64,000 nt of DNA from NCBI RefSeq assembly GCF_000439435.1, contig NC_021846.1:930001-994000 (forward strand), given 5' to 3'. Position numbers and translations under genes: made by a program. This document shows, in pieces, positions 1 through 12,132 of the stretch. Each line of letters opens with the position of its first letter. Positions within the stretch are counted from its first letter, which is position 1. The notes beneath the pieces were generated by a model. That model did not search any database. It had not been told where the DNA came from and saw only the letters and a list, made by a program, of their open reading frames with translations. The stretch comes from Spiroplasma taiwanense CT-1 (lineage in GTDB: Bacteria; Bacillota_I; Bacilli_A; Mycoplasmatales; Mycoplasmataceae).

Positions 1-24
1 ATGTTTAAATTAAAATTTTTAAAA

Positions 25-1038
<1,014 letters not shown>

Positions 1039-1156
1039 ATGTATCGTTTCCTTTCACGATTTAATTTTATACTTTTTAACATTGCTTTTTTTAAAATGTT
1101 AATAATAAAATTTTCTATTTTTTTTAATTCTATTTACAAAATTGGAGATTTTTCCA

Positions 1157-2056
1157 TTAATATCTTTTATTTTTACCTTGAATTTCAATTGAATTTGTTA
1201 ATCCTTTAATTCTTTCTGTAAACCTTAATGTTTTTAATTGATCAAATTTAATTTGATCTTTTTCTCTAATTTTTTTATTTAAATAAAACTTTTGTAACTG
1301 TTCAATTGAAAAATTTGATGTAAAATGGGTTAACAAGTTATTTTCTAATCTGTAGTTTAATAAGCCAAATAATAATTCATCTCTACTTCAATCACTTACT
1401 AATTCAGCTCCAATGTCATCTAATATTAATACTTCAACATTAGAACATGTATCAAAAAATTTAGAGTATTGCATTGGTTCTGAAATATTAAAATTATTTT
1501 TCATAATTTTAATTAATTTATTAACAGTAACAAAAATAACTTTTTTATCATTTTTTGCATAAGTATTGGCAAGCATTTTCATTAAATACGTTTTACCAAT
1601 TCCAGGTTCCCCATACAAATAAAAGCCTTTTTTTGAATTGGAAAAAAAACTTTTGTTGAATTGTTTTAAAAAAACAATAACAGATTTATCTAATTCATTT
1701 TGATCAACACTTTTAATGTATTCATCAATTGTTTTAATACTTGATATTTCATCATAATCTGCAAATAATATATTTTTAAATAATTTAAAATCTTGATTTT
1801 CATATATTCAATGATTACAATTTTTACTTGAAATATAAAAAGAATTATTTTTATAAATTAATTTTTGTTGAACTCCTTTTATAATTTGCTTACACTTTTC
1901 TAAATTTTCATTTTTTTGACAATATACATATTCATTTAAAAATCTTGAAAGAATAAACTTTTCTCTTTCAAGAATTGAGTCTCTAATTTGATATTTTTCA
2001 ATTAACTGTTTAAGTCCCGAGTTTAATTTAAGTTCTTCAACTGAGTAAATTTTCAT
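1157..2056 (-). CDS. dnaI: Primosomal helicase loader DnaI
   Basis: AAA+ ATPase that loads the replicative helicase. The 299-residue product has a Walker A motif GEPGIGKT at residues 149-156, a Walker B LILDDIG and a following sensor-type region, while the N-terminal 120 residues would be the helicase-binding part. TGA codons interrupt it in the standard code but it is continuous with TGA as Trp. Its start codon lies one base after the stop of dnaB, so the two loader proteins are translationally coupled, as in Firmicutes. Confidence 0.93.
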
Positions 2057-2057
2057 T

Positions 2058-3317
2058 TTAATTTTTCCCTCAAATTAGAGGTTCATTTGAATTGTTATCT
2101 TCAATTTTTATTTCATATGTTTTTTTTGTTGAAGCTTCTTGTCATTGAATTTGTGATTCATAATTATTTTTTTGTGATTTATTTTTTACAAAAGCTTTTT
2201 TATGTGCAATTTTTAAGTAGTGCATTGCTTCATCTGCTGTTTTAATATTATTTTCAATCATTGTTTGTGCAATTTTATAAAGATAATTTGCGATTATTGC
2301 TTTATCATTTTTAAAATAAGAAAATTCCAAAAGACAATTTATTACACTATTTCTAAGTTTATATTTATTTTGTAGAGTATCTATAATTTCTATTTGCGAA
2401 TTTGTTAAACTTGTAATATTTAGTAAAGCAAGTAAATATTGTTTACTATCAATTGTTTCCATTTCTTTTATCTTTTTATTTGTTTGGTTTTTAATATATT
2501 GTTTACTATCAAATTCCACAGGCATAGTGTCAAGTTCATTATTATCAAATAACAAATTTGTAACCTGACTGTAAAATTCAGACTTAGAAAATGAAAAAAT
2601 ATCCGGCTTATATATTTTTCTAATTATCTCCTTAATTTGAAATTGACTTATATTATAACATCCAAAAACTTCTTCAATTATTTCTTTCACTTCGTGATTT
2701 TTATCACTAATGATAATTTTTTCTTTTTTTAGTGAATCTAGCAATACTGAATAATCTAATCCTTTTAATAAGGCATTTGTTCTTCTTGGTTTTGCTTCTA
2801 AAAATTTAGCATCATCATTATTTTTTAAATTTTTAAATTCATCAAATACTTCTAAAAATTTACTTGACGTATCTGAATAACCGCTTTCAGTTGAATAATC
2901 ACCTTCATCTCTAAAAATAAATCGAGTAAATTCATATTCATCTTTTCCTATTTTTTTTTGCAAAGCATTATTAAAAATATTATTTTTAAAAAATGAAACT
3001 GGATCTAAAGGAGAAAAAATATTAAAAACCTTAGACATAGTTTTTAAGTTAACTAAAGTTTGAATTAAACCCATTGCTTCAAGTTTTCTAATATAATTTT
3101 TTAAATTTTCCAAAGACAAACCTGTAAGTTTTAAAAGTCTTGATTCATTAAATTCTATTTTTTTAAAACCATGCATAATTGATTCTTCACAAATCAAGCT
3201 TTGATAAATAGATATTGCTTTTAAACCTAAAATTGGTTGATATAAATAAGTTAATACTTTATTATTTGAACTATCGATAATATTCTTTAAGATAATTCTA
3301 TATTTAAAAATACTCAT
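2058..3317 (-). CDS. dnaB: Replication initiation / helicase-loading protein DnaB (Firmicutes type)
   Basis: Homologue of the Bacillus DnaB/DnaD-family loader, not the replicative helicase. The N-terminus (YLYQPILGLKAISIYQSL) matches the winged-helix region of that family and the middle has a DnaD/DnaB-like helical segment. It is about 419 residues long. Two upstream in-frame ATGs exist, but the third ATG (start MSIFKYR) sits five bases behind a strong GGAGG, so that start was chosen. It overlaps functionally with dnaI immediately downstream. Confidence 0.87.
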
Positions 3318-3423
3318 AGCAACCTCCATATATTCCAAAATAATAATAAAAAAAAAATAAAAAAAAAGATATATTTTTAATTTTTTTTTAAAAAATTATA
3401 AAAAAATGTTTATTTAAAGATAT
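3318..3423. other. Very A/T-rich intergenic spacer
   Basis: About 100 bp of almost pure A and T between the dnaB start and the terminator of the mutM unit. It must contain the dnaB-dnaI promoter on the minus strand, but the composition is too simple to pick out boxes with confidence. Confidence 0.4.
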
Positions 3424-3451
3424 AAAAAACCCCATAAATAATGGGGTTTTT
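3424..3451 (-). terminator. Terminator of dnaE-polA-mutM unit
   Basis: Ten-base-pair stem AAAACCCCAT / ATGGGGTTTT with a short A/T loop, followed on the minus strand by a T tract. It lies 15 bp beyond the mutM stop. Confidence 0.85.
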
Positions 3452-3466
3452 AAAGTTATTCACATA

Positions 3467-4300
3467 TTAAAACAAAAATTGGCAATTTGAGCAAAAATAT
3501 GTACCTCTTCCATTAACTTTGATTTTATCAATAATAGTTTTACAATCATAACATTTTTTACCTTTTCTAGTATGAACTTTTAACTCATTTTGAAATTTTC
3601 CATCAATTCCTTGTTCTGGTTGATAGGTATCAATAGTTGAGCCCCCTAATTCTATAGACCTATTTAAAACTTTTACAGATGCTTCAAAAATTTTTTCATA
3701 ATTTTCTAAATTTAAATTTAAAGCTCTTGATTCTGGATGAATTTTTGAGTGAAATAGTATTTCATCAGCATATATATTACCAATTCCTGAAATTTTTGTT
3801 TGATCTAATAAAACAGTTTTTATATATTTACTTGATTTAGACATAACATTAAAAAAGTATTGACCATCAATATCTTTTTGAAAAGGTTCGGGACCAACTT
3901 TATTTATTGGATTTTGTTGCAAATATCCATCAAAATTTTGCAAATGAAAAGTTCCAAATTTTCGAGTGTCATGATATACCAAAAAAGAATTATTACTTAA
4001 TTCAAAAATAGCTTCAATGTGTTTTTGATTTAAAAAAATAAGATTTTCGTAAATAAATCATTTACCTTCCATTCTTAAATGACTTATTAATACTTTATCT
4101 TGAAAATGAAAAATAATATGTTTTGCAATTCTAGTAATATTATCAATTTTTCTTTCTTTTAAAATATTTTCAAAATCCTTAATTTCAATATTAGTCTTAA
4201 TTAAATTTGGATATGTAATTTTTACATTTTTAATTGTTAAACCTTTAATTCTTTTATTTAAAGATCTAACAACAGTTTCAACTTCTGGTAATTCTGGCAT
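3467..4300 (-). CDS. mutM: Formamidopyrimidine-DNA glycosylase (Fpg/MutM)
   Basis: Base-excision repair enzyme removing 8-oxoguanine and nicking the abasic site. The 277-residue product begins MPELPEVE, placing Pro and Glu of the catalytic N-terminus after Met removal. It ends with a zinc finger CYDC...CSNC and the conserved G-R-G-T-Y segment. Length matches the family. It starts 10 bp after the polA stop, so it is read with polA, a frequent pairing in low-GC Gram-positives. Confidence 0.96.
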
Positions 4301-4310
4301 ACTTAATCTC

Positions 4311-7007
4311 CTATTTTAATTCAAATCAACTTTTTCCTTTTGAAAAATTAATTTCTAAATCAATTTTTGCAACTCTATTTTTATTTACTATCTTTAACAA
4401 ATTATTGTATGAATTTTGCATAATTTCAATTACATTTTTTTTAATTTCCTCTGCTTCATTATCACTAACTAAAATAATAACCTCATCGTGAATTTGAGCA
4501 ACCATTTTTGAATCGAAATTGTTTTCTTTAAAATAGTTTTCAATGTCAATCATAGCTACTTTTAAAATATCTGCTGCTGTACCTTGAATTGGAGCATTAA
4601 CAGCTGCTCTTTCCCCAAACTGTTTTACCATATAATTTGAATTTTTTAATTCATAAATATATCTTCTCCTATTAGCCATTGTCTCCACATAACTATTTTG
4701 ATATGCAAATTCAGTAACTATTCTTTTAAAATCTAATATTTTTGGAAAGGCTTCATAATATGATTTTATATAAGATTTTGCTTCAAAAATTGGTATTTTA
4801 AGGTCTTTGGCAAGCCCAAAATCGCTTAAACCATATAAAATACCAAAATTAAATACTTTTGCTACTCTCCTTTGTTCTGGATTAACTTTTTCATCTTCTT
4901 TTAAATTAAAAATACTTCTTGCAGCTTCAGAATGAATATCTCTTTTTAAACTAAAAATTTCAATTAATTTATCTTCATTAACTATATCACCAAGAACTCT
5001 TAATTCTATTTGAGAATAATCAAAGCTAAAAAAACTATATCCTTTTTGAGATATAAATATTTTTCTAACATTTTTTTGTTCTTCATCTCTTACAGAAATA
5101 TTTTGAATATTTGGATAACTTGAACTTAATCTTCCTGTATTTGTAAGAGTCTGATTAAAAATTGTATGAACTTTATTATCAGAATGAATAAATTTTTCAA
5201 ATCCTTTTAAATACGTTGAATATAGTTTACTATATTTTCTAAAAGATATAATTTTAGAAATAACAGGATGCTTATCTTCTAGTAATTCTAATGTTTCTTT
5301 ATCTGTGCTTCCTTTATTATAATCTGGTAATTTTAAATTTAAATATAAAAGTTCTTTTAATTGTTTTGGCGAAGCTAAATTAAAGTCTTGGGAGATATAA
5401 TCATTTAAATCATTTTTAATTTCATTCTCTAAATTTATAAGTAACTCTAAAATATTTTTAGTTTGAATATCTAATTCTGTTTTATCAATTAAAATACCTT
5501 CTAATTCCATTTTTAATAAAACTTTTGAAAATGGCAATTCAATTTTTTCATATAATTCATATTGCTTATTTTCAATTAAAATATTTATTACTTTTTGTTC
5601 TAATTCTTTTATAAGAAGAACTTTTTGAATTAAAAATTCATGTTTTATTTTTTGATCAATTAACTTTGTTTTTTTTACACCTTTTCCAAATACTTCATCA
5701 AATGTTTTTATTTCAATAGTTGAATTAATTAAAGCGACATGAGATTCAAAATTTGATTTCACATTAGAATTTATAATATAACATCCAAGCATCATATCAT
5801 AAGTAAAATTAGTTTCATTTATTTTATATCCCATTTTTGTAAGTGTGACAATTGTTTTTTTTAAGTCATAAGTTTTAAATATTGAATTAGAAAGAAAGTT
5901 TTGAAATTCTTCATCAATAAAAACCTCATTTCAATTAAAAATATTTATTTCATCTGTTAAATTTAATTCATAATAAAAGTTACCTTTACTATTTGAAATT
6001 GAAATTCCTATAGCATCACCCAAGTGATAGTTTTCTTGAAAAGTTTCTAAATAAATTCAATTAATTGCATCTTGAAAGTTTTGATCTCATTTTTTCAAAA
6101 CTTTAAAAACAATTTTTTCTGGTTCTAAGTCTTGTTGATTAGAAGCAAATTTTTTTATTAAAGAATTCATTTCATATTTTACAAAAAATTTTTTCATACC
6201 TTCATAATCAAAACTATATTGTCTAAAATTTAAATTTTCAATTTCAATATCAGAAACAATTGTTGCAATTTCTTTTGACAAAAAAGCATTTTTTTTATCA
6301 GCTACTAATTTTTGCTGTTTTGCACCAGTGATTTTATCAATATTATCATAAATATCTTCAAGGGAATTAAATTGTTGTAGCAATTCTTTTGCAGTTTTTT
6401 CTCCAATTCCTGCAACTCCTTTAATATTATCAGATGTATCTCCTCTTAAACCCTTATAGTCAATAACTTGTTCGGGTTTTATCCCCCATTTTTCAAAAAG
6501 TTTTTGCTTATCAATTATTGAAATATCACTTGTACCTGTTTGAGGAGATAAAACAAATGTATTATCTGATATAAGTTGATACATATCTTGATCACTTGTT
6601 AAAATGTGAACAATAGCTTCATTATCTTTATTTTCAATAATCCTTGTTAAAGTACCTATAATGTCATCTGCTTCATAAAAATCAAGTTCATATCAATCTA
6701 TTTTTGCAGATGTTAAAAATTCCCTAACAATAGGAAACTGCTCTATTAATTCAATAGGAGTTTTCTGTCTTTTTCCTTTATAGTCTTCTAATTTGTCATG
6801 TCTAAAGGTTTTTTTTCCTTTATCAAATGCAATTTTTATATCAAAGTAATCATTTTTTAATGCTATATTCATTAGCATATTTATAAAAGAATACACTGCA
6901 TTTGTTGGAATTCCACTTTTTGTTGTTAAGGTTGCTCTACCAAAAGAACTAAAAAAAGCTCTAAAGATAAGTGCATTTCCATCAACTAATAAATATTTTT
7001 TTGCCAT
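4311..7007 (-). CDS. polA: DNA polymerase I
   Basis: Family A polymerase for repair and Okazaki-fragment processing. The 898-residue product has an N-terminal 5'-3' exonuclease (LLVDGNALIFRAFF; GVAGIGEKTA helix-hairpin-helix), a degenerate 3'-5' exonuclease region and a full polymerase domain. Motif A DYSQIELR is near residue 663, motif B RRVAKVFNFGILYG near 713-726, and motif C QIHDEV near 838. The expected DxE metal-binding signature of a proofreading domain is not visible around residues 310-340. Several TGA Trp codons split it under the standard code. It sits 53 bp after dnaE and is followed by mutM. Confidence 0.96.
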
Positions 7008-7060
7008 ATTTTTTCACCATTATTTTTATAATAACAAAAAAAGAGATATAAAAATTTTAA

Positions 7061-10057
7061 TTATATTTCTTTAATTATGTCAATAAGCACTGCAGTTGTC
7101 TTACTATTAAAAGTTTGCGTTTTTATTTTTATAATTAAATTTTTTCCAATATTTAACTTTGTTTTTATTTTTTCATATAATGAAGAAAATATTGTAACAA
7201 TCATATTTCCTGTTTCATCTAATATTTCAATAAAACACATTTCGTTACCGTTTTTGTCCCTTTTTGTAATTATGTTTTCTATATTAATCAAAACATCAAC
7301 AACTAAACCATCTACTTTCACTGAATTTAGTGTTTTTAATTTTTCTTTATGCACAATTTTTTTTCTAATTATTGATAAAGGGTGAGCTGACACAAAGAAA
7401 CCTAAATATTCCTTTTCATAACTAACAATTTCTTCAGGTTTATCTTTTTTTTGTTGTAAATCTAAAACTAAATCCTTAACTTTTAAATATTTAAAACTTG
7501 CACTTAAATTAAATATTTGTTCTTGATATTCTATTAAATCTCTTCTAGAAAAACCATAGAAATCAAATGCTCCAGAATAAACTAACGCAATATATTTTTG
7601 GGATGTTAATCCTTTATCCTTTATATTTGAAATTAATTCTAAAATATTATTAAAAGCATTTTTATTTTTCTTAAATAAAGTTTTTAAATTTCGTAAAAAT
7701 TCAGGACCAATGTGTTTTATTACTGATAATGGAATATTTATCATATTATTATGATAAATATATAAACTATTTGGGTTTTTTATAGTTGGAGGATTAACTA
7801 AAAAACCTGAAGCTTTTACTTCATTTAAATACTGCATAGTTTTAACTTCATTTCTAATTGATCCATTAAGTAATGAACAATAAAATATTTCTTTATAATT
7901 TGCTTTTAAATATGCAAGTCAATAACTAATTATTGAATAAGCTATTGCATGAGACTTATTAAAACCATATGAAGCAAATTTTTCAATATACGTTCATAAT
8001 TCATTTGCCTTATTTTCAGAATAACCGTTTTTTATTGCAGCATCAATAAATTCATTTTTAAATTTTTTCATTAATTCATAATCTTTTTTACCAATTGCTC
8101 TTCTAACAATATCTGCTCTACTCAAACTCATTAAAGCTACTCTTTGCAGCATTTTCAAAATCTGTTCTTGATAAACAATAATTCCATGTGTTGTTTTTAA
8201 AATATCAATTAAATTTTTATCAATTGAATAATCATGATTCTGGTCATTTCTTCTTTTAATAAATAATGGGATGTTTTCCTGTGGCCCTGGTCTATAAAGT
8301 GCACTTGTTAATGCAATATCTTCAACTGAGTTAACTTTCATTTGAATTAGAACATCTGTCATTCCTGCAGATTCCAATTGAAAAATTCCGCTTGTATCTC
8401 CTTGAGCAAGTAAACTAAATGTTTTCTTATCATTTAATTGTATATCTTCAAGATTCAAATCAATTTTTCTTGAAATTTTTATATTCTTAATAATTTCTTG
8501 AATTATTGATAAATTTCTAAGTCCTAAAATATCTGTTTTAATTAAACCAATGTTTTCCAAAAAATTCATTGAAAATTGTGTTTGAGAAATACCATTAATT
8601 CCAATTTTTGTTGGTACTACTTCATGCATTAAAACATCACAAAAAACCACACCAGCAGCATGTGTTCCTGTCTGTCTTGGTAGTCCTATAATTTTTTCAG
8701 AAATATCAAAAACTTGTGGGTATTTCTCTTTATATTTTTTTAAAATCTCGCTATCCTTTAAAGCTAATTGTAAGTCTTTTACATTTTTTTCATTAATTTG
8801 TTTTGTCATATGATTTATATCTTCTAAAGGAATATCAAAAATTCTACCACAATCTCTTAAAGCATTTTTTATACCAATTGTTTGAAATGTTGTAATTGTT
8901 GCAAAATGGTCTTTTCCATATTTATTAAATAGATACTCCAAAATTTCTTCTCTTCTATCATCTTGAAAATCTATATCAATATCAGGCATTGTTACTCTAT
9001 CTATATTTAAAAATCTTTCAAAAATCAAATCTCATTTAATTGGATCTAATTTTGTTATTTTTAGTAAAAAAGCAACTAAACTTCCTGCCGCTGAACCTCT
9101 ACCTGGTCCATATAAAATTTTTAGTCTATTTGCTTCTTCAACCATATCATGGACTATTAAAAAGTAATCTTCAAAACCCATTTTTTCAATAACATTTAAT
9201 TCTAAATGTAATCTTTTCAGATAAATTTGTGAATCTAAATTTGAATATTTTGATAAATATTCTTGTAAAAAATCTACACATATAATTTTCAAATAAGATG
9301 TTGAAGGCATTTTTTTAGCATTTGGATATTTTAAAAAATGTTTTTTATTATCAAAAATTACTTCTTCATCAATTTGTTCTACTATTTTTGAAATATTATC
9401 AATATGCAAATTTAAATTAATATATTTTTCAACTTTTTGTTTTTTAAAAAAGTAATTTTTATTTATAGTTTCCAATTCATTTAAAAGTTTTCCTTGTTTT
9501 ATTGCAATTAAACTTTTAAAAGCCACATATTCATTTTCATATAAAAAATTAATTTCTTGTGCAAAAACTACATTCTTGTATTTATTAAAAAATACGTAAT
9601 TTATATTATCTATCCCAATAAAAAAACTATCTTCTTTAATTTTTTTATAAAATTGTTCTAAGTATTTATCAACATTTTCTATTGAAAAAATTGAAATAAT
9701 TATTAAATCATCATTTATCTCTTTTCAAAAAATATCTTCAAGTTCAGAAATATTATTTGTTTCATTTTTAGACAAAAAAGAACTAAAAAAACTTAATTTT
9801 TTAAAGCCGCTATTATTTTTAGCAAATAGAATTACATTTCCAAATGATAATTGAAAGTTTAAACCAATAATTGGTTTAATATTGTTGTTTTTTGCCAACT
9901 CACTAAACTCAGCTGCTCCATACATTGTATTTTTATCAGAATAAAAAGCAAAATTAAAGTTATTATTTTTAATAAAATTAATATAATCTTCTAATTTAAT
10001 TGTAGAATTTAAAAAATTATAGCAACTTTGTATATTAACTAAATTAGCATATTCCAT
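7061..10057 (-). CDS. dnaE: DNA polymerase III alpha subunit, DnaE type
   Basis: C-family replicative polymerase. The product is 998 residues if it starts at the ATG behind GAGGTG; a GTG three codons upstream is the alternative. Seen are GPGRGSAAGSLVAF and the catalytic PDIDIDF motif. The fingers region has LLAQGDTSGIFQLES and IVYQEQILKM, and a C-terminal OB-fold region contains FIEILDETG. The N-terminal PHP domain is recognisable (IKPIIGLNF), but the metal-binding histidines are gone (NIQSCYN where HxHxxYS is usual). It is shorter than the E. coli enzyme, as in other Mollicutes. It heads dnaE-polA-mutM. Confidence 0.94.
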
Positions 10058-10099
10058 AAAAAGCACCTCACTTAAAATATTTTACAACAGATTTTAAAT

Positions 10100-10129
10100 A
10101 AAAAAACACTATCAGTATAACTGATAGTG
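10100..10129 (-). terminator. Terminator/attenuator upstream of dnaE
   Basis: Perfect 10-bp stem CACTATCAGT / ACTGATAGTG with a 3-base loop and, on the minus strand, a seven-T run. It lies between the J-domain gene and dnaE, about 43 bp before the dnaE start. It could end the upstream operon or act as an attenuator of dnaE. Confidence 0.85.
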
Positions 10130-10173
10130 CCATAAGCATATCTTAAAATCAACAATCTTTTATCTATAGTTCT

Positions 10174-10205
10174 AATTTGTCAGCAACATTTGTTGAAGAC
10201 AAATT
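10174..10205. promoter_or_regulatory. 32-bp dyad overlapping a predicted start site
   Basis: Outer arms AATTTGTC / GACAAATT (8 bp) and inner arms CAAC / GTTG with a 4-base centre form a nested dyad. It begins two bases downstream of a good minus-strand -10 box, so it would cover the transcription start. This geometry suits a repressor operator. A hairpin at the 5' end of a transcript is the other reading. Confidence 0.5.
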
Positions 10206-10206
10206 A

Positions 10207-10235
10207 ATTATAATAAATTTTTCTGCATTTTTCAA
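10207..10235 (-). promoter_or_regulatory. Promoter reading toward dnaE
   Basis: On the minus strand TTGAAA (10230-10235), 17-bp spacer, TATAAT (10207-10212). This is one of the best sigma-A-like matches in the window. It fires toward the terminator at 10100-10129 and dnaE. Confidence 0.65.
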
Positions 10236-10257
10236 AAAAAGTTGAATTTAAATAAAA

Positions 10258-10638
10258 TTATTTTCTATGTTCCATAATTAAGTCATATGCGTTGTTAATC
10301 ATAGTCATCTGTGCTTGAGCTTCTAAATCATTTGGATTTTTATCTGGATGATATTTTTTTGCTAATTCAATATATCTTTTTTTAATATCTTTAGTACTAG
10401 CATTTGTCGGCAAATTTAGTACTTTAAATGCTTCTTCCAGTTGTGAAGGAGCACTTCTACTAGATTCATCGTATCTTGAACTAAATCCCTCTTCTTGTTC
10501 AAAACCTTCATCAAAAGTTCTTTGGCCCCTATTATTATAAGAGCTTCTATTTCTAAAACCAGAAAATATTAGTTCAATAATTCAAAAAATAAACATGTAA
10601 TATAAAATTCTTAATATAACTCTCACTAATTCATCCAT
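10258..10638 (-). CDS. Membrane-anchored J-domain protein
   Basis: A 126-residue protein with one N-terminal transmembrane helix (about residues 5-24, ending LIFSGF), an Arg/Gly/Glu-rich linker, and a C-terminal J domain containing the diagnostic HPD in KKYHPDKNPND. The J domain would stimulate a DnaK-type Hsp70 at the inner face of the membrane. No Gly/Phe-rich or zinc-finger region is present, so it is not DnaJ itself. The start ATG follows AGGAGTTGAG. The gene is 12 bp after a small membrane protein gene. Confidence 0.85.
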
Positions 10639-10650
10639 AAACTCAACTCC

Positions 10651-10941
10651 TTAAACTACTAAAAATATAAATAATGATATTATTAATAATAATATAATAA
10701 TATATACTGTTAATTTATATAAAAAGAAATTTATTTTTTTCTTTGGTTTTACAATATTAGGAATTTCTGGCTTTTTATCTTTTTTTGTTTGCGATTTAAT
10801 TTCTGCAATTGTTAATGAATCCCCTTCATATTCTTCAATTTCAAATTCTGAATCAATAGCTAGTGTTTCACTATCGATTATATTTCCATTATAAACTCCA
10901 AATTTATTTTCCTGTTTTTTGTTCTTCTTTTTAATTTTCAA
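10651..10941 (-). CDS. Small C-terminally anchored membrane protein
   Basis: Not recognised. The 96-residue product has a Lys-rich N-terminus, an acidic middle, a second basic patch (IVKPKKKINFF) and a C-terminal hydrophobic helix of about 22 residues ending at the stop, so it is probably tail-anchored. The start is TTG behind AAGGTGAT and overlaps the end of thiI by 11 bp. It lies between thiI and the membrane J-domain gene. Confidence 0.6.
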   Translation of the reverse strand: MKIKKKNKKQENKFGVYNGNIIDSETLAIDSEFEIEEYEGDSLTIAEIKSQTKKDKKPEIPNIVKPKKKINFFLYKLTVYIIILLLIISLFIFLVV

Positions 10942-12118
10942 TTAAATCACCTTCATTTCAAATATATTTTTTTATCATTTTATCTAATGTATAATTGATC
11001 ATCTCATTTAATAAAAGATTTTTTTCCTGTTCAATAGCAATAAAAGATCTTGGTTTAGTAACTGGATTTTTTGGTACATACATTGAACAAACATCATCAA
11101 ATGGAAGAATAGATATCTCATATGTATTTATTTTTTTTGATATTTCAATAATTTCTTCTTTATCAAAAGTTAAAACAGGTCTTAAGATTGAAATATTTGA
11201 AACTTCATTGATTACATTAATAGATTCAATTGTTTGACTTGCAACTTGTCCAAGAGATTCTCCTGTGATAATTGCCTTTGCTTTAATTGATTGGCAAAGT
11301 AAATTCCCAATTCTAATAAAAATTCTTCTCATAATTGTAATTCGATATGATTCCTCTTTAATATGCATTAATTCCTTTAAAATCATTGAAAAATCACAGA
11401 TATATAATGTAAAATTTGATTGATTATATTTTCTAATTTTTTTCACTAATTCAAAAACTTTATCTAATGCCTCTTTTGAGGTATGAGGTGGAGTCATAAA
11501 GTGTAAAAAGTCTACTTGCATTCCTCTTTTTAAAGCTAAATAGCTTGCAACTGGTGAATCAATTCCCCCACTTAATAAAGTCAGTCCTTTACCACTAACT
11601 CCAACTGGAAGTCCTTTTGATCCTGCAATTTTTTTTGTAAAAATAAACGCACCTGAATTTTTAATAATGACTGTAATTTTATTTTTTGGAGAATGAACAT
11701 CCACCTTTAAATTATCAGTATTTTTTAATATATTTGAAGCAATTGCAATCTTCAAATCTTGTGAAGTAACTGAAAAGCTCTTATCTTTTCTTTCGACTTC
11801 AACTTTAAATGTTCCTGAATTAAATTTTTTTGCCAATTGTAAAGTTTTTTCTAAAATTTTCTCTTCATTTTTTTCAATAATTTCAATTATTGAAAAAGAA
11901 TATATTCCAAAAATATTTTTTAAAATTTCACAAATTTCTTCAATATTATCAGCATTTTTAATTTCCAAAACTAAACTATTATGATCTTTTATATATATTA
12001 TAGATTCCTTGTATTTTCTAAGTTTATATTTAATATTTTGAATTAACTTATTTATAAAAATGTTTTTATTATTACCCTTTAAAGTTAATTCCCCATATCT
12101 TACTAAAATATTTGTCAT
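10931..12118 (-). CDS. thiI: tRNA 4-thiouridine synthase ThiI
   Basis: Sulfurtransferase forming 4-thiouridine at position 8 of tRNA (and thiazole sulfur in other bacteria). The 395-residue product has an N-terminal ferredoxin-like/THUMP region (residues 1-160) and a PP-loop ATP pyrophosphatase motif LLSGGIDSPVASY. The last residues are reached only by reading a TGA as Trp. There is no separate rhodanese domain, as in Gram-positive ThiI. It is preceded by ezrA with a 14-bp gap. Confidence 0.94.
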
Positions 12119-12132
12119 TAATTATTTCCTTT

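Noticed and set aside
1081-1110. AACATT / AATGTT hairpin between dnaI and gap as a terminator
   Set aside because: No T tract follows on the minus strand and the stem is short.
3318-3338. Longer dnaB start (MEYMEVAM)
   Set aside because: The GGAGG Shine-Dalgarno lies within that extension, five bases before the third ATG.
7077-7385. Plus-strand 102-residue frame opposite dnaE
   Set aside because: Lies inside a well-supported gene on the other strand; hydrophobic composition is what antisense of an A/T-rich coding strand gives.
4326-10066. Apparent fragmentation of polA, dnaE and many other genes into short frames
   Set aside because: All breaks are TGA codons in the same frame. With TGA as Trp, supported by the tRNA-Trp with anticodon UCA, the genes are intact.
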